NCBI RefSeq assembly: GCF_000730165.1
Contig: NZ_CP022113.1
Span: forward strand, 124,001 to 188,000
DNA: 64,000 nucleotides
Origin: Nitrospirillum viridazoti CBAmc
GTDB lineage: Bacteria; Pseudomonadota; Alphaproteobacteria; Azospirillales; Azospirillaceae
Direction: 5' to 3'
The stretch's first letter is position 1. Each line of letters starts with the position of its first letter. Made by a program: the position numbers and the translations under genes. The notes below the pieces were generated by a model. The model was not told the DNA's origin. It did not search any database and saw only the letters and a list, made by a program, of their open reading frames with translations. Below, in pieces: positions 26,098 through 34,552 of the stretch.

Positions 26098-27015
26098 TCA
26101 GGCGGAGACGGTTTCAAGGTGCGCCCACCCCAGGGCCAAGGCGCCGGCCAGGCCCGCCTCCCCGCCCAGGCCCGGCGGCACGATGAAGCCGGTCAGGCCC
26201 TGGGTCAGGACGGGGTGGTCGATGTAGCCGCCGATGTGACGTTCGGCATGATGGCGGACGCGGTCCAGCAGGCCGAGGCGCCCGCCCACGCCGCCGCCGA
26301 TGACGATGCGCTGCGGCGACAGCGCGAACAGCAGGTTGGCCGCCATCTGGCCCAGATAGTCGCCCACCAGGTCCCAGACGGGATGGTCGTCGGCCAGCTC
26401 CGTGGCCGGCCGGCCCACGCGCGCCTCGATGGCGGGGCCGCAGGCCAGTCCCTCCAGGCAATCGCCGTGATAGGGGCAATGGCCAGCATAGGGGTCGCGG
26501 GCCGGATCGCGGCGCACCAGCAGGTGGCCGCCCTCGGGATGCACCAGGCCGTGTTGCGGACGCCCGCCCACCACCACACCCACGCCGATGCCCGTGCCCA
26601 CGGTCACGTAGACATGGCTGTCCAGGCCCCGCGCCGCGCCCCAGCGGCCTTCGCCCAGGGCGGCGCCGTTGACGTCGGTGTCTATGGCGACCGGAACCCC
26701 CAGGGCGTTGGCAAGATGGTCACGCACCGGCGCGCCGGCCCACCCCGGCTTGGGTGTGCGGGTGATGCTGCCGTATTCCGGGCGGTGGGGATCCAATTGC
26801 AGGGGCCCGAAGCTGGCGACGCCCACCGCGTCCAACCCGCCCATGCGCCCGCCCAGCTCGCGCAGCGTCTCGGCGCAGCGCGCCAGCGTTTCCTCCGGCG
26901 AGGTGGTGGGGATGCGAACGGTCTCGATGGACTGCGGCCGCCCTGTACCCTCCATGACGGCCGCGCCCACGACGGCCTTGGTGCCGCCCAGTTCCACCGC
27001 CCCGATACGCCTCAT
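26098..27015 (-). CDS. ROK-family fructokinase (copy 1)
   Basis: 305 residues from ATG 27015, overlapping the sucrose hydrolase stop by four bases (ATGA). N-terminal phosphate-binding motif ELGGTKAV, catalytic Asp in IDTDVNGAA, and the ROK signature with Zn-binding His/Cys: GLVHPEGGHLLV and CPYHGDCLEGLACGPA, which matches bacterial ROK fructokinases. It should phosphorylate fructose released by sucrose cleavage. A second gene, 34553-35455, encodes about the same protein; I count 17 differences over roughly 298 residues. The C-terminal tail (HLETVSA) differs from copy 2. Confidence 0.9.
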   Translation of the reverse strand: MRRIGAVELGGTKAVVGAAVMEGTGRPQSIETVRIPTTSPEETLARCAETLRELGGRMGGLDAVGVASFGPLQLDPHRPEYGSITRTPKPGWAGAPVRDHLANALGVPVAIDTDVNGAALGEGRWGAARGLDSHVYVTVGTGIGVGVVVGGRPQHGLVHPEGGHLLVRRDPARDPYAGHCPYHGDCLEGLACGPAIEARVGRPATELADDHPVWDLVGDYLGQMAANLLFALSPQRIVIGGGVGGRLGLLDRVRHHAERHIGGYIDHPVLTQGLTGFIVPPGLGGEAGLAGALALGWAHLETVSA

Positions 27016-28883
27016 GACCGGACCTCGATCCAGCGTGCCTGCCAGGCAGCTAGGGGCACGGCCGCCGGGTCGACATCCTTTTCCACCACCACGTCCCGCC
27101 CGGCGGAGCCAGTGGGCAGCGCTACCGTGACCGTCTCGCCCGTCAGGTTGGCTAGGCACAGCAGGGGTCGGAAGCCGACGCGCCGGAAGCCCAGGACACC
27201 CGCCGGTAAGCCAGCCAAGGGCTGAGCAGGTTCCGCGCCATGCAGGGCGGGCAGGCTGGCGCGCACTCTGATCAGCTGATGCAGGGCGGTATGGAACGCG
27301 CCTGCGGCGGTGGCGCCGTCATCGCGTCCAGCGGCCTGGTCCCAGTCCATATGCGGCCGATGCAGCCAGCGGCCTTCGCCATTGGGCAGGCCGGACAGCG
27401 GGGCGTTGGTCAGCGCGATTTCGTCCCCCATGTACAGAACCGGCAGGCCATCCAGCGCCAGGGTGACCTGGTACAGCTGCAGCAGGCGGGCCAGGGCGGC
27501 ATCCGTGTCCGCTTCGCCGGGGCGCCCTTCCGGCCGCAGGCCCACCAGCGAGGCCGCCATTCCGTTGGTGCTGGGTGCGCCGCCGCCGTCTGCCTGGAAG
27601 GCGGCGCCTAGGGCGTAGCTGCCGGCCGTGGCGCCGGCGTAGAAGGCGGAAACCCGGTGCAGCGTCTCTTGCGGGATCAGGGCGGCCAGCGCGTCCCAGA
27701 TGATGTCGTCATGGCAACGGACATAGGTGATCCAGGCCGCCTGCCGCGGCCGCCCAGACAGCCGGTCCAGCAGGGCATGGGCGGGGTTCGCGTCGCCGGT
27801 CGCCTGGGCCAGCCACAGGGCCGTCATCATGCCGTTGTTGTAGGCCAGGTGGCATTCGTTGGCGGCCGGCAGCCCGGTGGCCTCATCCCGGCCGAAGAAG
27901 GACACCACGTCGTCCGGGTCGACGATGGCCTCGCCCTTCAGCAGCACGCCGGGCGCCGCAATGGCCAGCAGCGCCCGCCAGGCCTGCACGATCCAATGGG
28001 TCTGCGGCAGCCCCCGGCAGGACGTGCCCGGCGTCTTCCACAGGAAGGGCGTGCTGTCCAGGCGGAAGACGTCGACGCCCTGGTTGGCCAGGTGCAGCAG
28101 CACCTCCAGCATTTCCAGGAACACGGCCGGGTTGGCGTAATTCAGGTCCCATTGGTAGGGGTAGAAGGTGGTCCATACCCAGGCGCCACCGCCATCGCGG
28201 GCCAGCGACGGCTCGGGGGTGAAATTGCCCGGCGCCGTCTTGGGGAAGACTTGGCCCAGCGTGGCCTCATAGGCGGCGACCTCGTCCGCGCTGTCCAGCA
28301 CGTGGTAATAGGCGCGATAGGTCGGATCGCCCGCCAGTGCGGCTTGGGCCCAGGCATGGTCGCGGGCGGTATGGTTGCACACCACGTCCAGGCACAAGGC
28401 CATGCCGGCCTGGTGGGCATCCTCCGCCAGCGCCCTCAGATCCTCCGCCGTGCCCAGGCGGGGTTCCACCGAACGATAGTCGGCCACGGCGAAGCCGCCG
28501 TCATTGTCGCCGGACTGCATGGCCAGCAGGGGCAGGGGGTGCAGGTAGGTCACACCCAGGTCCGCTAGATAATCCAGCCGCCGCCGCACCCCGGCGAGCG
28601 TGCCGGCGAAGCGGTCGACATAGAAGCAATAGCCCAGCTGGTCCGGCCGCTGGAACCAGTCGGGCTTCGCCTGACGCCACGTGTCCAGGTCGGCCAGGGC
28701 CTGCGGCCGGTTCCGCGCCGCCCGGGTGACGGCCTCACGCACCTGGCCCAGCCAGTGGTCCAGCCAGTGGTCCGGTCCGGGGGTGCCGCCATACAGCCGC
28801 CGCAGCAGGGCGTCGGCCACGGGCCAGTGCCGGTCCAGGCGATCGTGCAGGGCCGCAGCCCGGCTGAAGACGGAAGAGGTCAT
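27012..28883 (-). CDS. suxB: GH13 sucrose hydrolase / amylosucrase
   Basis: 623 residues. An N-terminal helical domain (about 1-85) leads into the GH13 barrel with LDVVCNHT, the nucleophile in DVFRLDS, the acid in LLKGEAIV and the transition-state Asp in RCHDDIIW. A B-domain-like insertion and C-terminal beta sandwich follow. This is the GH13_4 layout of amylosucrase and Xanthomonas sucrose hydrolase (SuxB). No signal peptide, so sucrose is cleaved in the cytoplasm, feeding the overlapping fructokinase. Hydrolysis and glucan synthesis cannot be told apart from sequence alone. Gene symbol by analogy with the Xanthomonas sux locus. Confidence 0.88.
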   Translation of the reverse strand: MTSSVFSRAAALHDRLDRHWPVADALLRRLYGGTPGPDHWLDHWLGQVREAVTRAARNRPQALADLDTWRQAKPDWFQRPDQLGYCFYVDRFAGTLAGVRRRLDYLADLGVTYLHPLPLLAMQSGDNDGGFAVADYRSVEPRLGTAEDLRALAEDAHQAGMALCLDVVCNHTARDHAWAQAALAGDPTYRAYYHVLDSADEVAAYEATLGQVFPKTAPGNFTPEPSLARDGGGAWVWTTFYPYQWDLNYANPAVFLEMLEVLLHLANQGVDVFRLDSTPFLWKTPGTSCRGLPQTHWIVQAWRALLAIAAPGVLLKGEAIVDPDDVVSFFGRDEATGLPAANECHLAYNNGMMTALWLAQATGDANPAHALLDRLSGRPRQAAWITYVRCHDDIIWDALAALIPQETLHRVSAFYAGATAGSYALGAAFQADGGGAPSTNGMAASLVGLRPEGRPGEADTDAALARLLQLYQVTLALDGLPVLYMGDEIALTNAPLSGLPNGEGRWLHRPHMDWDQAAGRDDGATAAGAFHTALHQLIRVRASLPALHGAEPAQPLAGLPAGVLGFRRVGFRPLLCLANLTGETVTVALPTGSAGRDVVVEKDVDPAAVPLAAWQARWIEVRS

Positions 28884-28911
28884 GCCGTGAAAGTTCCAGG
28901 AGGGTCGATGT

Positions 28912-28988
28912 CAAAAAGAACCGGCTGGCGGGAGGGTGCCCGCGACGGGCGTTCCCACTGGGGAGGAAAGTGGGGCCCGCCAGCCGGT
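28912..28988 (-). terminator. Branched intrinsic terminator between TBDR and sucrose hydrolase
   Basis: In the minus-strand RNA a 13-bp outer stem (ACCGGCTGGCGGG with CCCGCCAGCCGGT) encloses two inner hairpins, CCCACT/AGTGGG and GCCCG/CGGGC, and is followed by TTCTTTTT. It begins 8 bases after the TBDR stop and ends about 30 bases before the sucrose hydrolase ATG. It could limit read-through and so set the ratio of receptor to enzyme. Confidence 0.7.
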
Positions 28989-28995
28989 GCCAGGG

Positions 28996-31470
28996 TCAGA
29001 AGCTGTATTTGACGCCGGTCTTGAAGGTGCGGCCGTTGATGGACCGCGCCAGCAGGATGCCGTTGCTGGGCACGGCATCGGTGGTTCCATCCACCTCGGT
29101 CAGGCCCAGGGTGTTGAACAGGTTGTTGGCGGAGAACGACCAGACGATGTCGTTGGTCAGGTTATAGGTGGCGAACAGGTTGACCTGGGCATAACCGGGC
29201 ATCACCAGCTTGTTGGTGGTGTCGGCGTAGCTGTCGGTGGTGCCGATGATGTTCACGCCCACGCTGTAATCGTTGCCCACGTAGGACGGGGTGATCTGAT
29301 AGACGAAATCGGCCTGGCGCTGGGGCACGTTGCCCACGTCGCTGGGGGTGATCTCATCCTTGGTGATGCGGGAATGGGTATAGGTGACGCCCGCGTCCAG
29401 CTGGAAGGCGCCGTAGCGGTAGCTGGCCTCCAACTCCGCCCCCTCCGCGTCATAGACGCGGGAGATGAAGCGCTGGGTCAGCGAGGTCACGTCCTGGTTG
29501 GCTTCTTCGGTGTTGGCGTAGAAGCCGGTGAGGAAGACGCTGAGGCCGACGTCAGACCGCCATTTCACGCCGCCCTCGGCCTGCTTCACCTTGTTCACCG
29601 CGTTCTGATAGGCGGTGGAGCCATCGGCGTTGATGGAACCGAAGGCCAGGCGGTCGGCGTTGGCGCGTCCACCCTCGCTATAGCGCACGAACAGCGCCAG
29701 ATCGTGGTCGATGGCGTAATTGGCGCCGATGGAATAGGAAATGTAGTGCCAGTCGTAATTGACCGGGTTGGCCGCAGACTGGTTGACCACCGGCACCGTC
29801 AGCTCCGGCACCTGCAGCACACCGTCCTGGTTCACGTCCAGGGACGTGGTGCCCGTGGGTCCGGCGTAGCTGCCCGAGGCATGGCCGTAATCGTAGCGCA
29901 GGCTGGCGTCCACCGTCAGCTTGTCCCAGGCCCAGTTCAGGGCGGCATAGGGCGCGTCGATGTCATAGTGCATGTCATAGCTGCGCACGCAGCAATTGCC
30001 CCAGTAGGGCTCGCCATAGGCGACCAGGCCGTTGGAGGTGACGGCCTTGCCACTGGCGTTCAGCACGTTCAGCAGCGCGCCGTCCTTGCCGTTGACCGTC
30101 TCCAGATAGGTGTTCCAGTGCCAGTCCATGTCGATGTTCTGGCGGGCCTTGTAATAACCGAAGGAGACGGCGCCTTTGCCCAGGGGCAAAGTGTCCAGCG
30201 TCTTGGTGACCTTCAGGTCGTTGGTGTAGGTGCCCAGGTCGTTGAGCTTGACGTTGAACAGGGCGATGCGGGATGCCAGCCCGTTGCCGCCCACGCTGGC
30301 GGCGCCGACCGTCTGGCCGGCGTTGGGACCACTGGCGTATTGCAGGGTGGCGCCGGTGCCGCCGATTTCCGTCGCCAGGACGGAGGCGCGGTCCACCTCC
30401 TGCGGGTAGGGGCCAACGAAGTCGCCGGTGTTGTCGGCCACGCGGAACTTGTCGTCCAGCGTCCAGCCGGGCGCCACCTCGAATGAGGCCTCGCCGCCGA
30501 ACGCCGTGCTGACCGGGTGATAGCCGTCGCCGATGTTGGTGGTCAGGCGGTTGCCGTTGGCATCTATCGCCAGGTCCTTGCGGAAGTAAGGTGATTGGAA
30601 GGCGCCGCTCAGCGCGTCGAATCCGGGCAGGGAGGAGATGTGCGGGTTGCTGCCGCTGCCGGAAATGGCCAGCGGCACCGGGAGGTAAACGGGCGAGCGG
30701 TCGTTCAGGTATTTGAAGTCCAGGCGGATGAAGCCCTTTTCCATGTCGTGGGTGACGTTGGCCTTCACCTGGCCGCCGTTCATGGCGTCGTCATAGCCGA
30801 CGGAACGCGGGCCCTCGCCGGTGTGGTAATAACCGCCGACATGGAAGCGCCAGCCGGGGGCGATGGGGCCGCCATAGGCGAAGTCGGCCCGCGTCTCGTT
30901 ATAGTCCAAACCCCGGGTCAGGCCGATGGCTCCCCCCTCCTTCTCGCCGGTGTCGCTGACGAAGTTGATGACGCCGCCGGGCGCGTTGCTGGCGAAGGTG
31001 GAGGCGGAGCCGCCGCGGACGGCCTCCACGCGCGCCACGTTGTAGTCGGCGCGCAGATAGGTGTCGGCGGTGCCGAAGGCGATGTCGCCGAACTGCATCA
31101 CCGGCAGGCCATCCTCCTGCAACTGCAGGAATTTGGCGCCACCGGAGGCGACCGGCAGGCCGCGGACCGCGATGTTGGCGTTGCCTTCGCCGCCCGACGC
31201 CTCGGCCCGGAAACCGGGGATGTTGCGCAGGATGTCGGCGGCGCTGCTGGGCGCGGATTGGGCGATCTGGTCCGGGTTCAGCGTGCTGACCGAGATGCTG
31301 GTGTTGAACTTGCTCTGCGGCAGGGCCGTGGCGGTGATGACGATTTCATCCATGTCCAGGCCCTGCGGGGCTTGGCCCTGGGCGGGAACCTCATCGGCTA
31401 GGGCGGGGGTGAACAGGGCGGGCGTGACGGCGGCACCCAACAGCAGGGCGCGGGCCAAATGGCGCTTCAT
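28996..31470 (-). CDS. suxA: TonB-dependent sucrose receptor (SuxA-like)
   Basis: 824 residues from ATG 31470, preceded by GGGAGA. Signal peptide to about residue 25 (PALADE), TonB-box-like MDEIVITATAL (about 40-50), plug with LRNIPGFRAEAS, LQLQEDGLPVMQFGD and ASTFASNAPGGVINF, and a barrel ending TGVKYSF. It is divergent from the symporter across a region with two LacI-type operators and is followed by sucrose hydrolase and fructokinase. That gene set matches the Xanthomonas sux locus, where SuxA is a high-affinity sucrose receptor. Sucrose as ligand is inferred from context. Confidence 0.88.
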   Translation of the reverse strand: MKRHLARALLLGAAVTPALFTPALADEVPAQGQAPQGLDMDEIVITATALPQSKFNTSISVSTLNPDQIAQSAPSSAADILRNIPGFRAEASGGEGNANIAVRGLPVASGGAKFLQLQEDGLPVMQFGDIAFGTADTYLRADYNVARVEAVRGGSASTFASNAPGGVINFVSDTGEKEGGAIGLTRGLDYNETRADFAYGGPIAPGWRFHVGGYYHTGEGPRSVGYDDAMNGGQVKANVTHDMEKGFIRLDFKYLNDRSPVYLPVPLAISGSGSNPHISSLPGFDALSGAFQSPYFRKDLAIDANGNRLTTNIGDGYHPVSTAFGGEASFEVAPGWTLDDKFRVADNTGDFVGPYPQEVDRASVLATEIGGTGATLQYASGPNAGQTVGAASVGGNGLASRIALFNVKLNDLGTYTNDLKVTKTLDTLPLGKGAVSFGYYKARQNIDMDWHWNTYLETVNGKDGALLNVLNASGKAVTSNGLVAYGEPYWGNCCVRSYDMHYDIDAPYAALNWAWDKLTVDASLRYDYGHASGSYAGPTGTTSLDVNQDGVLQVPELTVPVVNQSAANPVNYDWHYISYSIGANYAIDHDLALFVRYSEGGRANADRLAFGSINADGSTAYQNAVNKVKQAEGGVKWRSDVGLSVFLTGFYANTEEANQDVTSLTQRFISRVYDAEGAELEASYRYGAFQLDAGVTYTHSRITKDEITPSDVGNVPQRQADFVYQITPSYVGNDYSVGVNIIGTTDSYADTTNKLVMPGYAQVNLFATYNLTNDIVWSFSANNLFNTLGLTEVDGTTDAVPSNGILLARSINGRTFKTGVKYSF

Positions 31471-31556
31471 GGTGATCTCCCTAGTTTGTCTTTTTTTTAT
31501 TGTCGATTGTGGGCGACCTCCCCGGCCGCCTCTGGACGCCTTTACCCAAACACACG

Positions 31557-31572
31557 TTACAACCGATTGCAA
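31557..31572. promoter_or_regulatory. LacI-type operator, copy 1
   Basis: TTACAACCGATTGCAA, an imperfect palindrome with central CG as in LacI/GalR operators, 86 bases upstream of the receptor ATG. A near-identical copy lies 160 bases away. Probably bound by the LacI protein encoded at 33395-34492. Confidence 0.7.
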
Positions 31573-31716
31573 TAGTCTTCTGGAGTTTTGCTGAGTGGCT
31601 TCATTCCGCGAATGACACGGTGCGCGACAGGCGCATTAATCTTTATTAACCAAGAGCTTGTCAGTCGGCTTGGTGGTGGGGCAATGGGCCGGCCAGGGCA
31701 GCGGCAATTGTTTTTT

Positions 31717-31732
31717 ATACAACCGATTGCAA
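31717..31732. promoter_or_regulatory. LacI-type operator, copy 2
   Basis: ATACAACCGATTGCAA; fifteen bases (ACAACCGATTGCAAT) are identical to copy 1. It lies 92 bases upstream of the symporter ATG. Two copies with center-to-center distance of 160 bp could allow looping by a tetramer. Confidence 0.7.
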
Positions 31733-31824
31733 TTTTCTGCTGGGGCGATCAAGGTGCGTCCGCTGGGGCTCGCTTCGATGCCGCCCCGGCGCCAAGGATA
31801 AGCAAGAGTTGAAGGGAGGATGGG

Positions 31825-33426
31825 ATGAACGGCGGCAGTCCGCTGGGGTCCTGGGATGTGGCGATCATCCTGGTGTATGTCGTGGTCATCATCGCCATCG
31901 GCCTGGCGGTCAGCCGGCGCCAGCGTACGGCGTCGGACTATTTCCTGGCCCACAAGTCCAAGACCTGGCCCGTCATCGGCCTGGCCCTTCTGGCCTCCAA
32001 CATCTCCAGCACCACGCTGATCGGCCTGGCGGGCGCCGCCTACGACCACGGCATCGCCGTTTTCGATTATGAATGGATGGCGGGTGTCGTCCTGGTGTTC
32101 TTCTGCATCTTCCTCTTGCCCTTCCTGCTCAAGACGGGCGTCTACACCACGCCGGAATTCCTGGAACGGCGCTATGACCGGCGCTCGCGCCTGCTGTTCT
32201 CTGGCCTGACCCTGTTCCTGAACATCGCGGTGGACACGGCCGGCACGCTGTACGGCGGGGCGTTGATGTTCCAGCTGGCCTTCCCGGCCGTGCCCATGGG
32301 CGTCATCGTGCTGCTGCTGGCCCTGGGCGCCGGCATCTACACCACGGCCGGCGGCCTGGCAGCGGTTATGGTGACGGAGACCATCCAGGCCGTGCTGCTG
32401 CTGACCGCCGCCGCCGTCATCGCCGTCATGGCCTTCAGCCAGGCCGGCGGTTGGGACGCGGTGATGGCCGCCACCAAGCCCGAGATGCTGAGCCTCATCC
32501 GCCCGGCCAACGACCCGGTGCTGCCCTGGACGGGCCTGGTCACCGGTGTGCCGCTCATCGGGTTTTATTTCTGGTGCACCAACCAGTTCATGGTGCAGCG
32601 CGTGCTGTCGGCCAAGAGCATCGACCATGGCCGCTGGGGCTGCCTGTTCGCCGGCCTGCTGAAACTGCCGGTGCTGTTCCTGATGGTGCTGCCCGGCACC
32701 GCCGCCCTGTTGCTGTTCCCGGGCCTGCCGCGCGGCGACCTGGTCTACCCCTCGCTGGTGTTCAAGTTGCTGCCCGCCGGCGTGGTCGGGTTGGTGGTGG
32801 CAGGCTTCCTGGCGGCCATCATGTCGGCCACCGCCTCCACCTTCAATTCCGCCTCCACCCTGGTGACCATGGATTTCGTGCGCCTGCGCTGGCCCCACCT
32901 GGGGGAGAAGCGCTTGGTGACCACCGGGCGCCTGGCCACCCTGGCCTTCATGGCCCTGGCCGTACTGTGGGCGCCGCAGATCTCCCGCTTCGGTTCGCTG
33001 TGGCAGTACCTCCAGGCCATCCTGGCCTACGCCGTGCCGCCGGTCGTGGCCCTGTTCCTGGTGGGCCTGTTCTGGGCGCGGGCGAACGCCACGGGCGCCT
33101 TCGCCGCCTTCGCCGGAGGGTTGGCCCTGGGCCTGGGCTTGTTCGTCTATTGCGTGGTGCTGGGGCACGGCGGCCCCCACTTCCTGCTGATGGCGCCCGT
33201 GCTGGTGCTGGCCTCCGCCCTCATCCTGGTGGTGGTCAGCTTGGCCACGGGTGACGGCAAGCCGGGCACCGGCCAATCCAAGGAGGGCGCGGCGCTGGTA
33301 TGGACGCCGGCCGTCTTCCGGGCGGAGACGGCGACCCTGGCGGGGCAGCCGCTGTGGATGAACTATCGGGTGCTGTCGCTGGGCCTGGTGGGCCTCACCG
33401 CGGTCCTGGTGTGGTGGTTCCGCTGA
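31825..33426 (+). CDS. Sodium:solute symporter (SSS/SGLT-like) sugar carrier
   Basis: 533 residues from an ATG preceded by GGGAGG. About 14 hydrophobic segments; the start WDVAIILVYVVVIIAIGL and the segment SDYFLAHKSKTW are typical of SSS proteins. SNISSTTLIGLAG and the late ATASTFNSASTL segment carry the small-residue/Ser-rich helices that bind Na+. Place and operators indicate it takes sugar across the inner membrane after TBDR import. The Xanthomonas sux locus uses an MFS carrier (SuxC) in this role, so an SSS protein here is a substitution. The 3' end overlaps the convergent LacI gene by 32 bases. Confidence 0.87.
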   Translation: MNGGSPLGSWDVAIILVYVVVIIAIGLAVSRRQRTASDYFLAHKSKTWPVIGLALLASNISSTTLIGLAGAAYDHGIAVFDYEWMAGVVLVFFCIFLLPFLLKTGVYTTPEFLERRYDRRSRLLFSGLTLFLNIAVDTAGTLYGGALMFQLAFPAVPMGVIVLLLALGAGIYTTAGGLAAVMVTETIQAVLLLTAAAVIAVMAFSQAGGWDAVMAATKPEMLSLIRPANDPVLPWTGLVTGVPLIGFYFWCTNQFMVQRVLSAKSIDHGRWGCLFAGLLKLPVLFLMVLPGTAALLLFPGLPRGDLVYPSLVFKLLPAGVVGLVVAGFLAAIMSATASTFNSASTLVTMDFVRLRWPHLGEKRLVTTGRLATLAFMALAVLWAPQISRFGSLWQYLQAILAYAVPPVVALFLVGLFWARANATGAFAAFAGGLALGLGLFVYCVVLGHGGPHFLLMAPVLVLASALILVVVSLATGDGKPGTGQSKEGAALVWTPAVFRAETATLAGQPLWMNYRVLSLGLVGLTAVLVWWFR

Positions 33427-34492
33427 GGGCGGCCCCGCAGCTGGCCCGCACCACCAGTTCGGTCGGCAGCATGACCGAGCGGGCGGTGCGGCCGGCGATC
33501 TGCGCGAACAGCAGGTCCACCAGCAGGCGGCCGCCGGTGGCGGTATCCTGGCGCACGGTGGTCAGGGCGGGGTTGTAGAAGGCCGCCATCTGGATGTCGT
33601 CATAGCCAACCACGGCCACGTCCTCGGGCACCTTCAGGCCCTGGTCCTGCAGGGCGCGGATGGCGCTGATGGCGATGACGTCGGAACAGGCGAACACCGC
33701 ATCGAAGGATGCGCCGCCACAGATCAGGCTGCGCATCGCCGTCAGTGCTGCGGCGCTGGCGAAGCGCGTGGGCACGTCCAGCGCTGGATCGGGTTCGATG
33801 CCGGCCGCCGCCAGGGCCGCGACATACCCCTCATGACGCAGGCGGATTTCCGGCACCGTCCGCTGGCCCAGGAACACGATGCGTTGCCGCCCCTGGGCGA
33901 TCAGGTGGGCCACGGCGCGCTCCGCCCCCGCCCGGTTATCGGATCCCACGGTCACATAGTGTTGCTCGGGCAGCTGGGCTCCCCAGACCACCAGGGGCAT
34001 GCCGCGGGCAGCCAGCCGCTCCAGCCCCAGGTGGGCGGTGCTCTGGCCGATGGCGATCAGCCCGTCCACCCGCCCGGTATCGACCAGGTCGGCCATGCCG
34101 TTCGTCCGTCCGGGACCGATCTTGGACAGCAGAAGATCATAGCCGTGGTCGGCAACGGCGTCGGCGATATGGCCCAGCAATTCCAGGAAGAACGGGTCGG
34201 AAATGGGCTGGTCGTGTTCGTGCAGCAGGGGGATGACCACGGCGATGGTGTGCGTGTGTCCCTTGCGCAAACCCTGCGCCCGCGTGTCGACCCGGTAGGA
34301 GTGGGACTCCACCAGGGCCTGGATGCGGGCCCGCGTCTCCTCATTCACCAGCGGGCTGCCGGACAGGGCGCGTGATACGGTCGATTTGGAAACACCGGCC
34401 ATGCGCGCGATGTCGTCCATCTTGACAGCGCCCATCTTGGTCCTCGCCTGGCCTTCCTGTGTCGCGGCCGTCGCGGCCGGCTTATCAGCCAT
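33395..34492 (-). CDS. LacI-family sucrose-locus repressor (SuxR-like)
   Basis: 365 residues from ATG 34492; a later ATG at 34435 (MGAVKMDDIARMAGVS) also has a good ribosome site, so the start is uncertain. The helix-turn-helix reads MDDIARMAGVSKSTVSRALSG, followed by the hinge helix region and a periplasmic-binding-like sugar domain (HTIAVVIPLL to the end) including VGYDDIQMAAF near the C-terminus. It presumably binds the paired operators at 31557 and 31717 and releases them on sugar binding. It is followed on the same strand by nothing, and preceded by the second fructokinase at a distance of 60 bases. Confidence 0.88.
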   Translation of the reverse strand: MADKPAATAATQEGQARTKMGAVKMDDIARMAGVSKSTVSRALSGSPLVNEETRARIQALVESHSYRVDTRAQGLRKGHTHTIAVVIPLLHEHDQPISDPFFLELLGHIADAVADHGYDLLLSKIGPGRTNGMADLVDTGRVDGLIAIGQSTAHLGLERLAARGMPLVVWGAQLPEQHYVTVGSDNRAGAERAVAHLIAQGRQRIVFLGQRTVPEIRLRHEGYVAALAAAGIEPDPALDVPTRFASAAALTAMRSLICGGASFDAVFACSDVIAISAIRALQDQGLKVPEDVAVVGYDDIQMAAFYNPALTTVRQDTATGGRLLVDLLFAQIAGRTARSVMLPTELVVRASCGAALSGTTTPGPR

Positions 34493-34552
34493 GTCCTGAT
34501 CCTGACAGTTCAACCAGCGGACCATACAACAGCGGGTCCGGATTGCCGACGG

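Noticed and set aside
28936-30486. 516-codon plus-strand frame
   Set aside because: Antisense to the sucrose receptor; no ribosome site or domain.
31636-33276. 546-codon minus-strand frame rich in Gln, Gly and His
   Set aside because: Antisense to the symporter; low-complexity translation typical of shadow frames.
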